Shown here piece by piece: positions 1 through 7,381 of a DNA stretch of 19,379 bases. The position numbers and the translations under genes were made by a program. This stretch comes from JBDTMC01 sp039934475. Its GTDB lineage: Bacteria; Acidobacteriota; Terriglobia; Bryobacterales; Bryobacteraceae. The stretch spans positions 1 through 19,379 of the forward strand of contig JBDTMC010000102.1 of NCBI GenBank assembly GCA_039934475.1. Direction: 5' to 3'. The notes under the pieces were generated by a model, which was given only the letters and a program-made list of their open reading frames with translations, ran no database searches and had not been told where the DNA came from. The stretch's first letter is position 1, and each line of letters opens with the position of its first letter.

Positions 1-92
1 ATTCCTCCTACGCTAGGGATAAAGAGGCTGGCTTGCACGACTGCCAGAAGCGCGATGACCACCGTGCGTCTGGCAAGCGGTGAGGCCTGCAT
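1..92 (-). CDS. N-terminus of an exported or membrane-anchored protein (partial)
   Basis: An open frame runs from an ATG at 90-92 off the left edge, giving 30 complete codons. The peptide has a short polar start, an Arg-Arg pair (residues 8-9), and a hydrophobic stretch of about 15 residues (TVVIALLAVVQASLF), which is the shape of a signal peptide or N-terminal membrane anchor. No clear Shine-Dalgarno site precedes the ATG, and the frame stays open upstream, so the start could lie earlier (for example the TTG at 120-122). It is on the strand of the exopolysaccharide genes but 286 nt after the flippase stop, so it may be the next gene of that cluster or a separate unit. The function cannot be read from 30 residues. 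Confidence 0.45.
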   Translation of the reverse strand, partial: MQASPLARRTVVIALLAVVQASLFIPSVGG

Positions 93-378
93 TGCGGACT
101 GTGAATACCGGGGAGTTGTCAAGATGGCACCATCTTGGGGACGCCACTCTCTAGCGCGTCGCAAACCGCCGCGCCGAGACCCAGGATGCGGAGGCTAGCC
201 TGGACGGGCGCGATTAGTGCGAGGTCAGCTGGGTATGTAGAAATCCGCGAACCGTGCGGAACGCCGCGCGAACAAGTGTAGCGGAAAAGAGACTAACCGG
301 GTGGCCGCCTGATTGGGGACTGTCATCGATTCAATCCTGTCACGCTGGCCAAGAGAACACTTCAAGGTTCGCATTCGG
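93..378. other. Intergenic stretch without a supported gene
   Basis: This 286-nt stretch lies between the flippase stop and the partial gene at the left edge. Short open frames exist on the plus strand, but they overlap the flippase in antisense and look like shadows. The one structure seen is the inverted repeat at 120-137. No hairpin followed by a T-run is visible on the minus strand after the flippase, so transcription may read through. Confidence 0.5.
120..137. promoter_or_regulatory. Perfect 8-bp inverted repeat upstream of the partial gene
   Basis: CAAGATGG (120-127) and CCATCTTG (130-137) are perfect inverted copies separated by 2 bp. The site ends 28 bp upstream of the ATG of the left-edge gene, a typical operator position. 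A 2-nt loop is too tight for a stable RNA hairpin, so a dimeric DNA-binding protein is the likelier reading. The regulator is unknown. Confidence 0.35.
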
Positions 379-1758
379 TTACGCAGCGGCCGTCGCTCTT
401 CCGCGGTTTATGGCGCTGAAGGCGACAATAGCGCTGACAGTGACGTATACGACATGGGCTGCGCCGCTAGCGAGGGGCAAAACAACCAACCCGAAAGCGG
501 GTAGCGCCAGCCAACTGGCAATCACATAAAGCGCCGACACAACTACAAAAGCTCCGGCGGCAAAGCGCACGAGCCCCAGGCCCGTCAACACCTCGTTTAT
601 CGTGCTTCCAGCGACTCGAAACACGCCGAAGAAGAGTAACGCCAATAGCAGGCCGATAGGGGGCACCACTGCGCTGCTGGTCCACCAATCAATGGCTGGC
701 CTTCCAATAGCAGCGATCACGAGGCCCCCAGTTGCGAACAATCCGACACTTGCTAAGATCACTTGCTGAGTCCGCCTCCTGATCCACTCCCAGTCCCCCC
801 TGACCTTTGCTTCGGCGATGGCTGGCGTATATGGTGTCACGATAAGCGAGGCGGCAGTAATGAACACGGCGAACGCAGCATAGGGAACGGAATATTGCGG
901 AACCATCGCGGCGCCAAGGCGGTTCGCAATGAGGACATTCGCCGAATAGAGCACGCCAAGGTTGGCAATCTGATAGACCGTCAACGGCCCGGCGAATCCC
1001 CACAACGTCTGAAGACTCGCCCGGTCCACCCAGCGCCATCCCGGCCTCAAATCGCGGTGTCTCCAACCATATACGTAAAGAGCCAGGCCTAACTGGGCGA
1101 ACAGCGGTGGAAGGGTAACGACGAGCGCATAGCTCAAGAGACCCTTGCTACCCACTGTGGCGACAGAGATGAGGAGGGCCAGACTCGCCACACTTCCGGC
1201 AAGAAACGAAAATAGTCCCAGATACCCTTCCTGCATGGCGGTGGTTGTGGTGTTGACGACGCGAGTTAGTGTGGTAGCGGCGAAAATGGATCCACATACC
1301 AAAACCAACATGCGTCCGTTTTCCACCATTTCCGGCGTGCGCGCTCCCAGGAGCCGGGGTAATCCGCTCCATTGGGACAAAACAATGGCTAGGCCGACAA
1401 TGATGATAGCGAGCGCGCCGTAAGCGGCGATCGCGGTCGAAATGGCTCGACGAACTCCCTGGCGGTCGCCGCGACCCTGTGCGGTAGCGATCACGTTAAT
1501 CAAGCCGGGCGCCAAGCCCAGATCCGTTACACCGCCCCAGGCGACCAGGGACCCGACGACGAGCCAGATACCATACTGTTCGACGCCCAGCATCTTGATG
1601 GAAAGAGGAATTACTACCAGGCGAATTGCCTGACTCAGACCCTGCACGATGACGCCGGTGACACCGGTCTTCCGAGCTTGCCTGTCTCGCCAACGTGCTC
1701 GACCGAGGTCTCCCGCTTGGACGTCCTCCGCTAGTAAAGTGCTCAATTGAAAACCCAA
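379..1758 (-). CDS. Wzx-like polysaccharide flippase (MATE/MVF-type exporter)
   Basis: A 459-residue integral membrane protein with many hydrophobic segments spread over the length from about residue 32 to the end. The first segments carry the pattern usual for O-antigen/exopolysaccharide flippases: a GVEQYGIW turn after the first helix and a DLGLAPG turn after the second. Proteins of this family move lipid-linked sugar repeat units across the inner membrane. The frame starts with TTG at 1756-1758, three nt after the stop of the FkbM methyltransferase gene. No ATG occurs before residue 56, well inside the first membrane region, so the TTG start, or another rare start just after it, is likely. 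Tight spacing implies co-transcription and translational coupling with the upstream gene. The 30-residue N-terminus is unusually polar and Arg-rich. Substrate specificity cannot be read from the sequence. Confidence 0.85.
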   Translation of the reverse strand: MGFQLSTLLAEDVQAGDLGRARWRDRQARKTGVTGVIVQGLSQAIRLVVIPLSIKMLGVEQYGIWLVVGSLVAWGGVTDLGLAPGLINVIATAQGRGDRQGVRRAISTAIAAYGALAIIIVGLAIVLSQWSGLPRLLGARTPEMVENGRMLVLVCGSIFAATTLTRVVNTTTTAMQEGYLGLFSFLAGSVASLALLISVATVGSKGLLSYALVVTLPPLFAQLGLALYVYGWRHRDLRPGWRWVDRASLQTLWGFAGPLTVYQIANLGVLYSANVLIANRLGAAMVPQYSVPYAAFAVFITAASLIVTPYTPAIAEAKVRGDWEWIRRRTQQVILASVGLFATGGLVIAAIGRPAIDWWTSSAVVPPIGLLLALLFFGVFRVAGSTINEVLTGLGLVRFAAGAFVVVSALYVIASWLALPAFGLVVLPLASGAAHVVYVTVSAIVAFSAINRGRATAAA

Positions 1759-1761
1759 AAC

Positions 1762-2517
1762 CTAAGACCTAAAACCGCCGGGCGGCAGAGCCACGAGTTC
1801 GTCGGTGTGGTCGGGCAAACCACCGTCAAGAGCAGACACTTCATAGCCGGAAGCCAACAACAGCTCTATGGACTGGCGGTGAGCGAAGGTTCCGTGTGTG
1901 GCGAGGAATATCGCCGGGCGGCTCTTAAGTAACTGGCGGGCACCGCGAAGAACATCAACCTCAGCGCCCTCGACGTCGATCTTGATCACGTCCGGAGGTT
2001 CAGCTTCACATGCCGCTATCAGCGTATCAGGCGTCGTGCACGGCACGTTGATGGATCCGGCGGCAGCAACGTGACCCATCGATGCGCCCGGACCAGGGTC
2101 GAAAGCGACTTCACCTACGAAGTTTCCCAATGCTGAGGGGAAGATCTGTACATTAGAATATCCGTTTATCTTCACGTGCTGCCGCAATCGGTCCACATTT
2201 CGGTCGAGAGGTTCAAATGCGAAGACCCTTCCGGTTGAACCCACCAACTCGGCGAAGAGCAGGGTATAGAACCCGACGTTGGCACCGACGTCCCAACAGA
2301 CCATTCCTGGCCTCAAGATTGAGGACATCTTTTCTTGCTTCGCCGACTCATACGAGCCCAGCCAACAGCCGTGGGTTGCTGAACCTGCGATCCACCGTTT
2401 GCCCTTTAGCGGGCCTTGCAGGATCGGCACGGCGGCCCCATCCGGAACGAGCTTTAGCGGTAATCGAAGCGCCCGACCGAGCAGGGCCGAGTTCGAGATG
2501 GCCGAGAAGTTAATCAT
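1762..2517 (-). CDS. FkbM-family SAM-dependent methyltransferase
   Basis: A 251-residue protein from the ATG at 2515-2517. The SAM-binding motif I is DVGANVGFYT (residues 76-85), followed by an acidic-strand motif FAFEP (99-103). The FkbM hallmark IKIDVEGAEVDVLRGA is at 178-193. FkbM enzymes O-methylate polyketides, glycans and glycolipids. In an exopolysaccharide cluster the likely job is methylation of a sugar in the repeat unit, which is inference from context. The frame is open for another 44 codons upstream to 2649, but that stretch overlaps the 3' end of the wzc-like gene and reads as low-complexity Thr/Pro/Ser. The internal ATG, 13 nt after the wzc-like stop, is therefore preferred. 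Its Shine-Dalgarno site is poor, suggesting coupling to the upstream gene. Confidence 0.85.
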   Translation of the reverse strand: MINFSAISNSALLGRALRLPLKLVPDGAAVPILQGPLKGKRWIAGSATHGCWLGSYESAKQEKMSSILRPGMVCWDVGANVGFYTLLFAELVGSTGRVFAFEPLDRNVDRLRQHVKINGYSNVQIFPSALGNFVGEVAFDPGPGASMGHVAAAGSINVPCTTPDTLIAACEAEPPDVIKIDVEGAEVDVLRGARQLLKSRPAIFLATHGTFAHRQSIELLLASGYEVSALDGGLPDHTDELVALPPGGFRS

Positions 2518-2530
2518 AGCTACAAGCGAA

Positions 2531-4912
2531 TCAGACCTTGGGTGCGGTCTCTTGCCCGGACGCCGTATAATAGCCGGACTTGTAGTAGGCGTTGTAAGAC
2601 TTGTAGTAGCCGTAGAATCCATTGGGGGCATTGCTTGGATCCCAGTCATTGAGCACCACGCCTAGTAGCGGCACGCCATCATGACGAAGACGGTCGCAGG
2701 CGGCCAGCCCGGCATCCTTGGTTGTGACGCCACCGCGGGTGACCAGAATCACTCCATCCACAAGGTTGCCCACGATGCGCGCGTCCGGCATCTGCAGCAT
2801 GGGAGGGGTGTCGATGATTACGGTGTCGAATTTGTCCCGCAGATGATTCAATATCTGGCCGAGTACGGGAGAGTAGAGGAGATTCGCCGCGGCATTTGTG
2901 GAGGGGCCGCTCGGCAGCACGCTGAGGTTAGGGATCTGCGCCGGCCTGATGAGTGAGTCGAGGCGATCCGGGTCGAACTCCCGATTTTGAAGCAGCGTTG
3001 TGAGGCCCTCACCGTCGGGTATCGAAAAGGCATAGCTAATGCGGGGCTTTCGAAGATCGCCGTCCACGATTACCACGCGCTGATTGACTTCGGCGAGAGC
3101 GAGGGCGAGGTTGGTGGCTACAGTCGTCTTACCTTCCCTAGGATTACCGCTGGTAACGACAAGGACTCTGGGCCGCTGACCCTTCTGACTGCTGAAGAGG
3201 ATAGACGTTAAAATCGCCCGGAAAGCCTCGGCTGCGGGCGATGATCGCCTGCGGTAGGTCACGAGTTCCGGGACATCCGGGACATCCACCATGGAGGCTT
3301 CGATCATTCCGCGCTCTTGTGATTGTCCACCCTTTGAGATGTACCCATAAATACGGCTCCGCTTCTCGATCGCCGAGGGAATGTGGCCTAACTCCGCAAC
3401 ACCGAGGTAGAAGCTGGCATCGCCGGGTTCCCGCAGAGTCCGATTGGCCCGTTCGCTCGTGATTACGAAAGCTAGGCCGAATACGACTCCCGAGAGCAGC
3501 CCCAGGCTTGCGTTGATCGGATAGCTCGGACGAAATGGCTTCTTCGGGAGTTTCGCGTTGTCCACGACGCGAATGCTGCTGGCGCGCATGGCCGAGGCGA
3601 CAGAAGATTCGCGGACACGCTGCAGCATGGATTCATAAAGTTGGCGATTGGTATCTACTTCGCGCTTCAGGATATTGTATTGGATGCCTTTCTCGGCCTG
3701 ATCTGTAACGATGTGGGCCTGTGCGACGTAGGCGCCCTTCAGCAGGTCTTCGCGCCGTACTGCCTCGTCGTAATCGTTCTTAATCCGGCCAAGAATCATA
3801 GCGCGCTCGCGCTCGAGGGCGCGGGTGAGGGACTGGATCTGGGCGACGAGGCGCTGCATTTTGGAGTGTTCGGGAGTGTAGGTGGTAGCTAGTTCCGCCT
3901 GCTGGCGGCGGAGATCGGTCAGTCTTTCTTCGTAGCTGCGCAGCGAGGTGTCGTTGAGTACGTCGGCCAGGGCGTCGGGCGTGGCGGACTGTGCTGTCTC
4001 ATAACGGGACTGTTTTGTGACACGGTCAGCCTGGGCTCGCGAGAGCTCTTCCTGGACTTGGCGTAGTTTGGATTCGACGACATTTTCCTTTCCGTCTCCG
4101 CCAGTCATGAGGATGCCGGCGCGGCGGGCGTAGGCCTGGAGAGAGTCGTCGGAACGCTCGAGCTTGACGCGCATGTCGTCGAGCTGGCGGGTGAGCCATT
4201 CACCGGTACGCTGGGTCATCTTCCAGCGAGCTTCCATGTTCTGGTCAATAAACTCCTGAATGAGAGTATTGGCGAACTCCGAGGCGATTCCGGGGTCGGG
4301 CGACTCGGTGAGTATCTCAACTATGCGAGTTTGGCCGGCGTTGCGGACCTTGATGTCCTTGGCGATAGTTCGCAAGGACTCGGTGCGCGGGTCCGCCGTT
4401 CGGTCCGGAGCGGGGAGGTTCAGGGCGCTGCGCCATGAATTGATGCGAGAAGGAGGCGCCGGCGTCGAGGCCTGTGCGACGGAGGTGTTCTTCAGGCGGT
4501 CGACGACGCGGTCTAGGAGTGTTTCACTCTGCAGGATGCGGATCTGGGTCTGGATGTCGAATAGAGCGTTGTAATTAGTGCTTTCCGCCACCTGCGAGAC
4601 CTGATTCATGTTGAGGAAGTTCTCATTGAGGTTCTGGACCTCAACGGAGGCGCGCGCTTGATAGATAGGCGTTTGGGGAATGGTTGCGAGTAACCCCACT
4701 GCCAAGCCGAGGAAGGCGAGCATTATCACCGTGCCTTTGCGACGACGAAGAATGCGCCAATACTCGATGATGCCGCCGTCGTGATCGTCCACCGGGGGCT
4801 GGGGAGAGCCATACCGGGGGTAAGACGGTTCAATGACGGGAAGACTGGACCCAACGCTAGGGGCGGGCGGTAGCGCCCTACCGGGAATCGAGGAAGACGG
4901 AATTTCGTTCAT
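2531..4912 (-). CDS. Wzc-like polysaccharide co-polymerase with fused bacterial tyrosine kinase
   Basis: A 793-residue inner-membrane protein controlling exopolysaccharide chain length and export. A Pro-rich cytoplasmic leader (1-50) precedes TM1 (about 61-78), a long periplasmic Wzz-type domain with coiled-coil stretches (about 80-460) and TM2 (about 465-485). A cytoplasmic BY-kinase domain follows. It shows EAFRAI (562-567), Walker A GNPREGKTT (589-597), Walker A' VVIVDGDLRKP (613-623) and Walker B TVIIDTPP (697-704). The C-terminal tail has eight tyrosines between 767 and 782, the autophosphorylation cluster expected for this family. Co-polymerase and kinase are on one chain, as in proteobacterial Wzc rather than the split CapA/CapB form. 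GGAG sits 10 nt upstream of the ATG at 4910-4912. The gene is separated from the wza-like gene by 397 nt with its own possible control elements. Confidence 0.93.
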   Translation of the reverse strand: MNEIPSSSIPGRALPPAPSVGSSLPVIEPSYPRYGSPQPPVDDHDGGIIEYWRILRRRKGTVIMLAFLGLAVGLLATIPQTPIYQARASVEVQNLNENFLNMNQVSQVAESTNYNALFDIQTQIRILQSETLLDRVVDRLKNTSVAQASTPAPPSRINSWRSALNLPAPDRTADPRTESLRTIAKDIKVRNAGQTRIVEILTESPDPGIASEFANTLIQEFIDQNMEARWKMTQRTGEWLTRQLDDMRVKLERSDDSLQAYARRAGILMTGGDGKENVVESKLRQVQEELSRAQADRVTKQSRYETAQSATPDALADVLNDTSLRSYEERLTDLRRQQAELATTYTPEHSKMQRLVAQIQSLTRALERERAMILGRIKNDYDEAVRREDLLKGAYVAQAHIVTDQAEKGIQYNILKREVDTNRQLYESMLQRVRESSVASAMRASSIRVVDNAKLPKKPFRPSYPINASLGLLSGVVFGLAFVITSERANRTLREPGDASFYLGVAELGHIPSAIEKRSRIYGYISKGGQSQERGMIEASMVDVPDVPELVTYRRRSSPAAEAFRAILTSILFSSQKGQRPRVLVVTSGNPREGKTTVATNLALALAEVNQRVVIVDGDLRKPRISYAFSIPDGEGLTTLLQNREFDPDRLDSLIRPAQIPNLSVLPSGPSTNAAANLLYSPVLGQILNHLRDKFDTVIIDTPPMLQMPDARIVGNLVDGVILVTRGGVTTKDAGLAACDRLRHDGVPLLGVVLNDWDPSNAPNGFYGYYKSYNAYYKSGYYTASGQETAPKV

Positions 4913-4974
4913 AGAGAAAACACTCCGAAGAGAGCGGTCTGGTGCGGGAGAACTCGCTTTGCTCGAAAAAGAGC

Positions 4975-5019
4975 AGTCACAGAAGAACCTGCGAAATAAT
5001 CGTCTTCATTTCTGTGACT
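4975..5019. promoter_or_regulatory. 10-bp inverted repeat with 25-nt spacer upstream of the wzc-like gene
   Basis: AGTCACAGAA (4975-4984) and TTCTGTGACT (5010-5019) are perfect inverted copies. They lie 62-107 nt upstream of the wzc-like ATG, so they could form a leader stem-loop in a read-through transcript or be paired binding sites for a regulator. A second pairing overlaps the left arm: GAAGA at 4982-4986 with TCTTC at 5003-5007. No convincing -35/-10 pair was found beside it. Confidence 0.4.
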
Positions 5020-5124
5020 TGCCGATAGTGGCAGACAGAATCGAGGGCTGCCGGAGTATGGTTAAGCCGGAATTAGCGTTCCCTGTCCGGGCCGGTCGGG
5101 GACGACTGAAAGGACGAGTGTGCG

Positions 5125-5331
5125 ATGGCAAAATTTCGGGAGACGTATCGCTCCACAGACGACTATGACCCGGTTCTACGGAGTCACACGCGCGTGGGAC
5201 CACCGCCGTATGAGGCGCTGGACTACGGCAGAGTGCGGGTGAAGGTCGGGCGGCGGATAATGACATACGCGGAGTATCGAAAAACGTATCTGGACGGTGA
5301 CAGTACCGCGTCAACGACGCCAAATGATTAG
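5125..5331 (+). CDS. Small hypothetical protein, antisense in the wza-wzc gap
   Basis: A 68-codon ORF on the opposite strand to its neighbours. AAGGA at 5110-5114 lies 10 nt before the ATG. The product is hydrophilic, with eight tyrosines and many Arg/Asp/Thr residues; it has no signal peptide, membrane segment or recognised domain. Its last 21 nt overlap the 3' end of the convergent wza-like gene. In favour of a real gene: it fills an otherwise unexplained gap inside an operon, has a plausible ribosome-binding site, and reads as a balanced globular-type composition. Against: it is short, antisense to the operon and not recognised. A competing minus-strand frame (5006-5323) is Pro/Ser/Arg-rich and less protein-like. 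Confidence 0.4.
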   Translation: MAKFRETYRSTDDYDPVLRSHTRVGPPPYEALDYGRVRVKVGRRIMTYAEYRKTYLDGDSTASTTPND

Positions 5332-6246
5332 GCCGGTGGTGATCTGAAGCGCGGCCTCGGCGGCTCGTATGGACGCAGCCTTCGTCGCGCTGTTCGGTAC
5401 AAACAGAATGTCGTTGGCTTTCATAGAAACATCTTCCGTCTGGCCGGCCATCAGCTTCTTCAGATCGATTGGGATCTCGAGGCGGGCTACGCCGTCTGCC
5501 GAGGGGCGAAGGATCTTTGCCTTCGAGGTGGCCGCGGTGCGGTCGAGACCTTCCGCCAGTGATAGGGCCTGCAGCACGCTGATCGACTCCTTTTCATTGA
5601 GCACGAAACCGCCGCTGCGCTTGACGCTGCCCGTCACGTAGACGAGGTCGGCTTTGGGAACCGAGATGGTGTCTTCCGGCTGGATGAAGATGTTGTCCTG
5701 CGGCGAAGAGGCATCCATGATGCCGCGAACTTTCACTTCCGCCACAAAAAATTCCCCCGAGGCGTCGGCCTGGTTCGATGCTAGCGGTATCGGTCCATAC
5801 TTCTTGCGGCGCGTGATCTTAATCGAGTTGCCCGCTTCCGCCTTCAGCCCGCCGACCAGGGAGATCACTTCGAAGAGCGTCTTACGTCCCCGAACCTGCT
5901 GCACACCAGGGGTTTGAACCGCTCCCAGCACGCTCACAGGCTGGCTGCGGAATTCGCTCACGGCTACGGTGACGGTAGGAGCCTGGAGCAGCTTCTTGAG
6001 CCGGGCTGCAATCTCAATCTCCAGTTCTTCGGCAGTGGAACCGGCCGCATGCACACGGCCGGCCAGCGGCAGGTTGATGTTACCGCGGATGTCGATCCGA
6101 AACGGCGTCTTGCCGTCAATTTCTTCGAGGTCGAGGACGCGAACCGTGATTTCATCTTCCGGCCCAAGAATGTAGTTGGCTGCGGGATTGGACTGGAATG
6201 CCGTGGCGGCTGCCGCTGCGACAAGTAATGCGATGAGGACTCTCAT
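5311..6246 (-). CDS. Wza-like polysaccharide export protein (Poly_export/SLBB)
   Basis: A 311-residue exported protein expected to form the outer-membrane/periplasmic channel for the polysaccharide. Residues 1-17 look like a signal peptide (MRVLIALLVAAAAATAF), but there is no lipobox cysteine, so unlike Escherichia coli Wza it is probably not a lipoprotein. A Poly_export domain covers about 24-97 (YILGPEDEITVRV near the start). Two SLBB-type repeats follow at about 103-190 and 205-260, marked by VSVLGAVQTPG and VYVTGSVKRSGGF. The last 20 residues are amphipathic and end in IIWRR, in the position of the C-terminal helix that lines the Wza pore. It is shorter than E. coli Wza, suggesting one fewer periplasmic ring domain. 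GGAAA lies 9-13 nt before the ATG. Its natural partner is the wzc-like protein encoded next in the operon. Confidence 0.9.
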   Translation of the reverse strand: MRVLIALLVAAAAATAFQSNPAANYILGPEDEITVRVLDLEEIDGKTPFRIDIRGNINLPLAGRVHAAGSTAEELEIEIAARLKKLLQAPTVTVAVSEFRSQPVSVLGAVQTPGVQQVRGRKTLFEVISLVGGLKAEAGNSIKITRRKKYGPIPLASNQADASGEFFVAEVKVRGIMDASSPQDNIFIQPEDTISVPKADLVYVTGSVKRSGGFVLNEKESISVLQALSLAEGLDRTAATSKAKILRPSADGVARLEIPIDLKKLMAGQTEDVSMKANDILFVPNSATKAASIRAAEAALQITTGLIIWRR

Positions 6247-6290
6247 AATGCCTATTTCCGCTTTCTGTGGAACGAACGGTGGGACCGCGC

Positions 6291-6548
6291 TCAGTGCTTG
6301 TGTTCGACTAATTGGCGAAGGTCGGCGAATTGGCGGTCGAGAGCGTTGAGACGGTCGGAGAGTTCAAGGAACCGGCCTTCTACGGACCCTTCAGGCGACG
6401 GTAGCTGAACGATCAACTGCTGGACCGCCGACCTCGCCAGTTCCGAAATGCTGCGGTGGCCAAAACTGCGGTGGAGCGCCTTTAGAGCTTCATACTCTTC
6501 GGTGGATACGCGGAAACTCACCATCTTCGTCTTCCGCGGCCGCAACAT
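6291..6548 (-). CDS. Ribbon-helix-helix DNA-binding protein with C-terminal coiled coil
   Basis: An 85-residue protein. Residues about 8-47 fit the ribbon-helix-helix pattern: a basic start, a strand (KMVSFRVS), helix 1 (TEEYEALKALHRSF), a turn, and helix 2 (SISELARSAVQQLI). Residues about 55-83 form a heptad-like helix (FLELSDRLNALDRQFADLRQL) that could dimerise or tetramerise the protein. RHH proteins dimerise through the strand, insert it into the DNA major groove, and usually bind repeated short half-sites. The gene sits between the NusG-like and wza-like genes with gaps of about 43-44 nt, so it is very probably co-transcribed and is a candidate autoregulator of the exopolysaccharide operon. 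The repeated AGTACC sites upstream of the operon are possible targets (inference). The ribosome-binding site is weak. Confidence 0.75.
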   Translation of the reverse strand: MLRPRKTKMVSFRVSTEEYEALKALHRSFGHRSISELARSAVQQLIVQLPSPEGSVEGRFLELSDRLNALDRQFADLRQLVEHKH

Positions 6549-6591
6549 AGTATCGACTCGACCAGCTAAACGGTGCGACTAACGGTCAGAC

Positions 6592-7155
6592 TCAACAACT
6601 GCCGATCCAGTTTCTTTCGATTTCAACGGCTATCGATCGCTGGAGAAGAGTGACGGAAACAATCAGACGGCATCCCTGTTTCAAATCCACGACGATGCCT
6701 TCCACCCCTTTGAGCGGCCCATTGGCAAGATTGACGCGCTGGCCAACGCGGAGAAAAGGCCACGGTTCCGCGGAGATTCCAGAACTGAGAAGAGATCGAA
6801 TCGACACGATCTCCTTTTCGTCGATGGGCTCAGGGCGGCCTCCCAGGCTAAGAATATGCACCACACCGGGAGTGGCAAGAACCGGGGTACGGACAGACGG
6901 GTCGAAGCGGGCAAAGACGTATCCCGGGAATAGGGGAAGCTGCACCGTGCGAATCCGGTCTGACCAGCGGCGCCGCGACGAATATAAAGGCGCAAATTCC
7001 TCCAGGCCTTTACTCCGCAATCCCGTGGAAACAATGGCCTCGCAATTCGACCGGACACGAACGCCAAACCATGCATGTTCGGGGTTTGTCAGACAGAGGA
7101 AATCGGAGTTCGATTGAGCCGGATAGTCGAGAGTGCGAACAGCGGATGTGCTCAT
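6592..7155 (-). CDS. Specialised NusG paralogue (RfaH/UpxY/LoaP-type antiterminator)
   Basis: A 187-residue protein. The NGN domain spans about 28-128, with WFGVRVRSNCE at its start and the hallmark LFPGYVF at 75-81. A KOW domain spans about 135-185, centred on VGQRVNLANGPLKGVEGIVVD (137-157). The NGN domain binds RNA polymerase; paralogues of this kind load at a specific DNA or RNA element near the start of long operons and suppress termination. It is the first gene of an exopolysaccharide operon, where such paralogues (RfaH, UpxY, LoaP) typically act, which separates it from housekeeping NusG. A polar 27-residue N-terminal extension is present. No strong Shine-Dalgarno site precedes the ATG at 7153-7155, and the transcript probably has a leader of 100-310 nt. 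Confidence 0.88.
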   Translation of the reverse strand: MSTSAVRTLDYPAQSNSDFLCLTNPEHAWFGVRVRSNCEAIVSTGLRSKGLEEFAPLYSSRRRWSDRIRTVQLPLFPGYVFARFDPSVRTPVLATPGVVHILSLGGRPEPIDEKEIVSIRSLLSSGISAEPWPFLRVGQRVNLANGPLKGVEGIVVDLKQGCRLIVSVTLLQRSIAVEIERNWIGSC

Positions 7156-7258
7156 TTTTGTTCTTTGATGCCTTAGAATTGTTGGTAAAACCCAAGCAGT
7201 TTGAACAGGCTTACGCCCTTTATGTCCCAGAGAATTGATTTCTACTGGAGACCCGTTT

Positions 7259-7278
7259 CCGCTGAGAGCTATAGTACC
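7259..7278. repeat. Direct repeat copy A (20 bp)
   Basis: Copy A of an imperfect direct repeat with plus-strand consensus CCGYTGAGAGCKAKAGTACC; the other copy is at 7460-7479, with 17 of 20 positions identical. It spans the -10 and predicted start region of candidate promoter P2 and ends in an AGTACC half-site (7273-7278). Confidence 0.6.
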
Positions 7279-7300
7279 TTTGGATTGACGGTCTCGTCAA
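7264..7300 (-). promoter_or_regulatory. Candidate proximal promoter P2 for the exopolysaccharide operon
   Basis: Reading the minus strand, TTGACG (7295-7300) is followed after 18 bp by TACTAT (7271-7276), a housekeeping-type -35/-10 pair with 5/6 and 4/6 matches. Initiation would fall near 7264, about 108 nt before the NusG-like ATG. The -35 lies in the right arm of the hairpin at 7278-7308, so the same structure may act as DNA operator rather than RNA. Confidence 0.35.
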
Positions 7301-7308
7301 TACCAAAG
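7278..7308 (-). promoter_or_regulatory. 13-bp-stem hairpin with tetraloop, 123 nt upstream of the NusG-like gene
   Basis: CTTTGG (7278-7283) pairs with CCAAAG (7303-7308), and ATTGACG (7284-7290) pairs with CGTCAAT (7295-7301). This leaves a 4-nt loop (7291-7294) and one bulged base (7302). In a minus-strand transcript the loop reads AGAC. No T-run follows on either strand, so it is not an ordinary terminator. If transcription starts at the distal promoter the hairpin is in the leader RNA and could be a loading element for the NusG paralogue. If it starts at P2, the structure overlaps the -35. Confidence 0.55.
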
Positions 7309-7381
7309 ACTACCCCAAAGATCAAGATTCGATTGCGAGGGGACGAAAAGTTCAGCTAACTCTTTATATTTCAATATCTTA

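Noticed and set aside
94..122. TTGACA on the minus strand (117-122) as a promoter for the left-edge gene
   Set aside because: No acceptable -10 hexamer occurs at 16-18 bp; the nearest TATTCA is only 9 bp away.
254..529. 91-codon plus-strand ORF near the left edge
   Set aside because: It overlaps the flippase in antisense, has no recognisable features and a composition typical of a shadow frame.
2518..2649. N-terminal extension of the FkbM frame (44 codons)
   Set aside because: It overlaps the end of the wzc-like coding sequence, is low-complexity Thr/Pro/Ser, and does not resemble the start of FkbM proteins; the ATG at 2515-2517 is preferred.
5006..5323. 105-codon minus-strand ORF in the wza-wzc gap
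   Set aside because: It is Pro/Ser/Arg-rich with no protein-like pattern; the plus-strand 68-codon ORF has better start signals.
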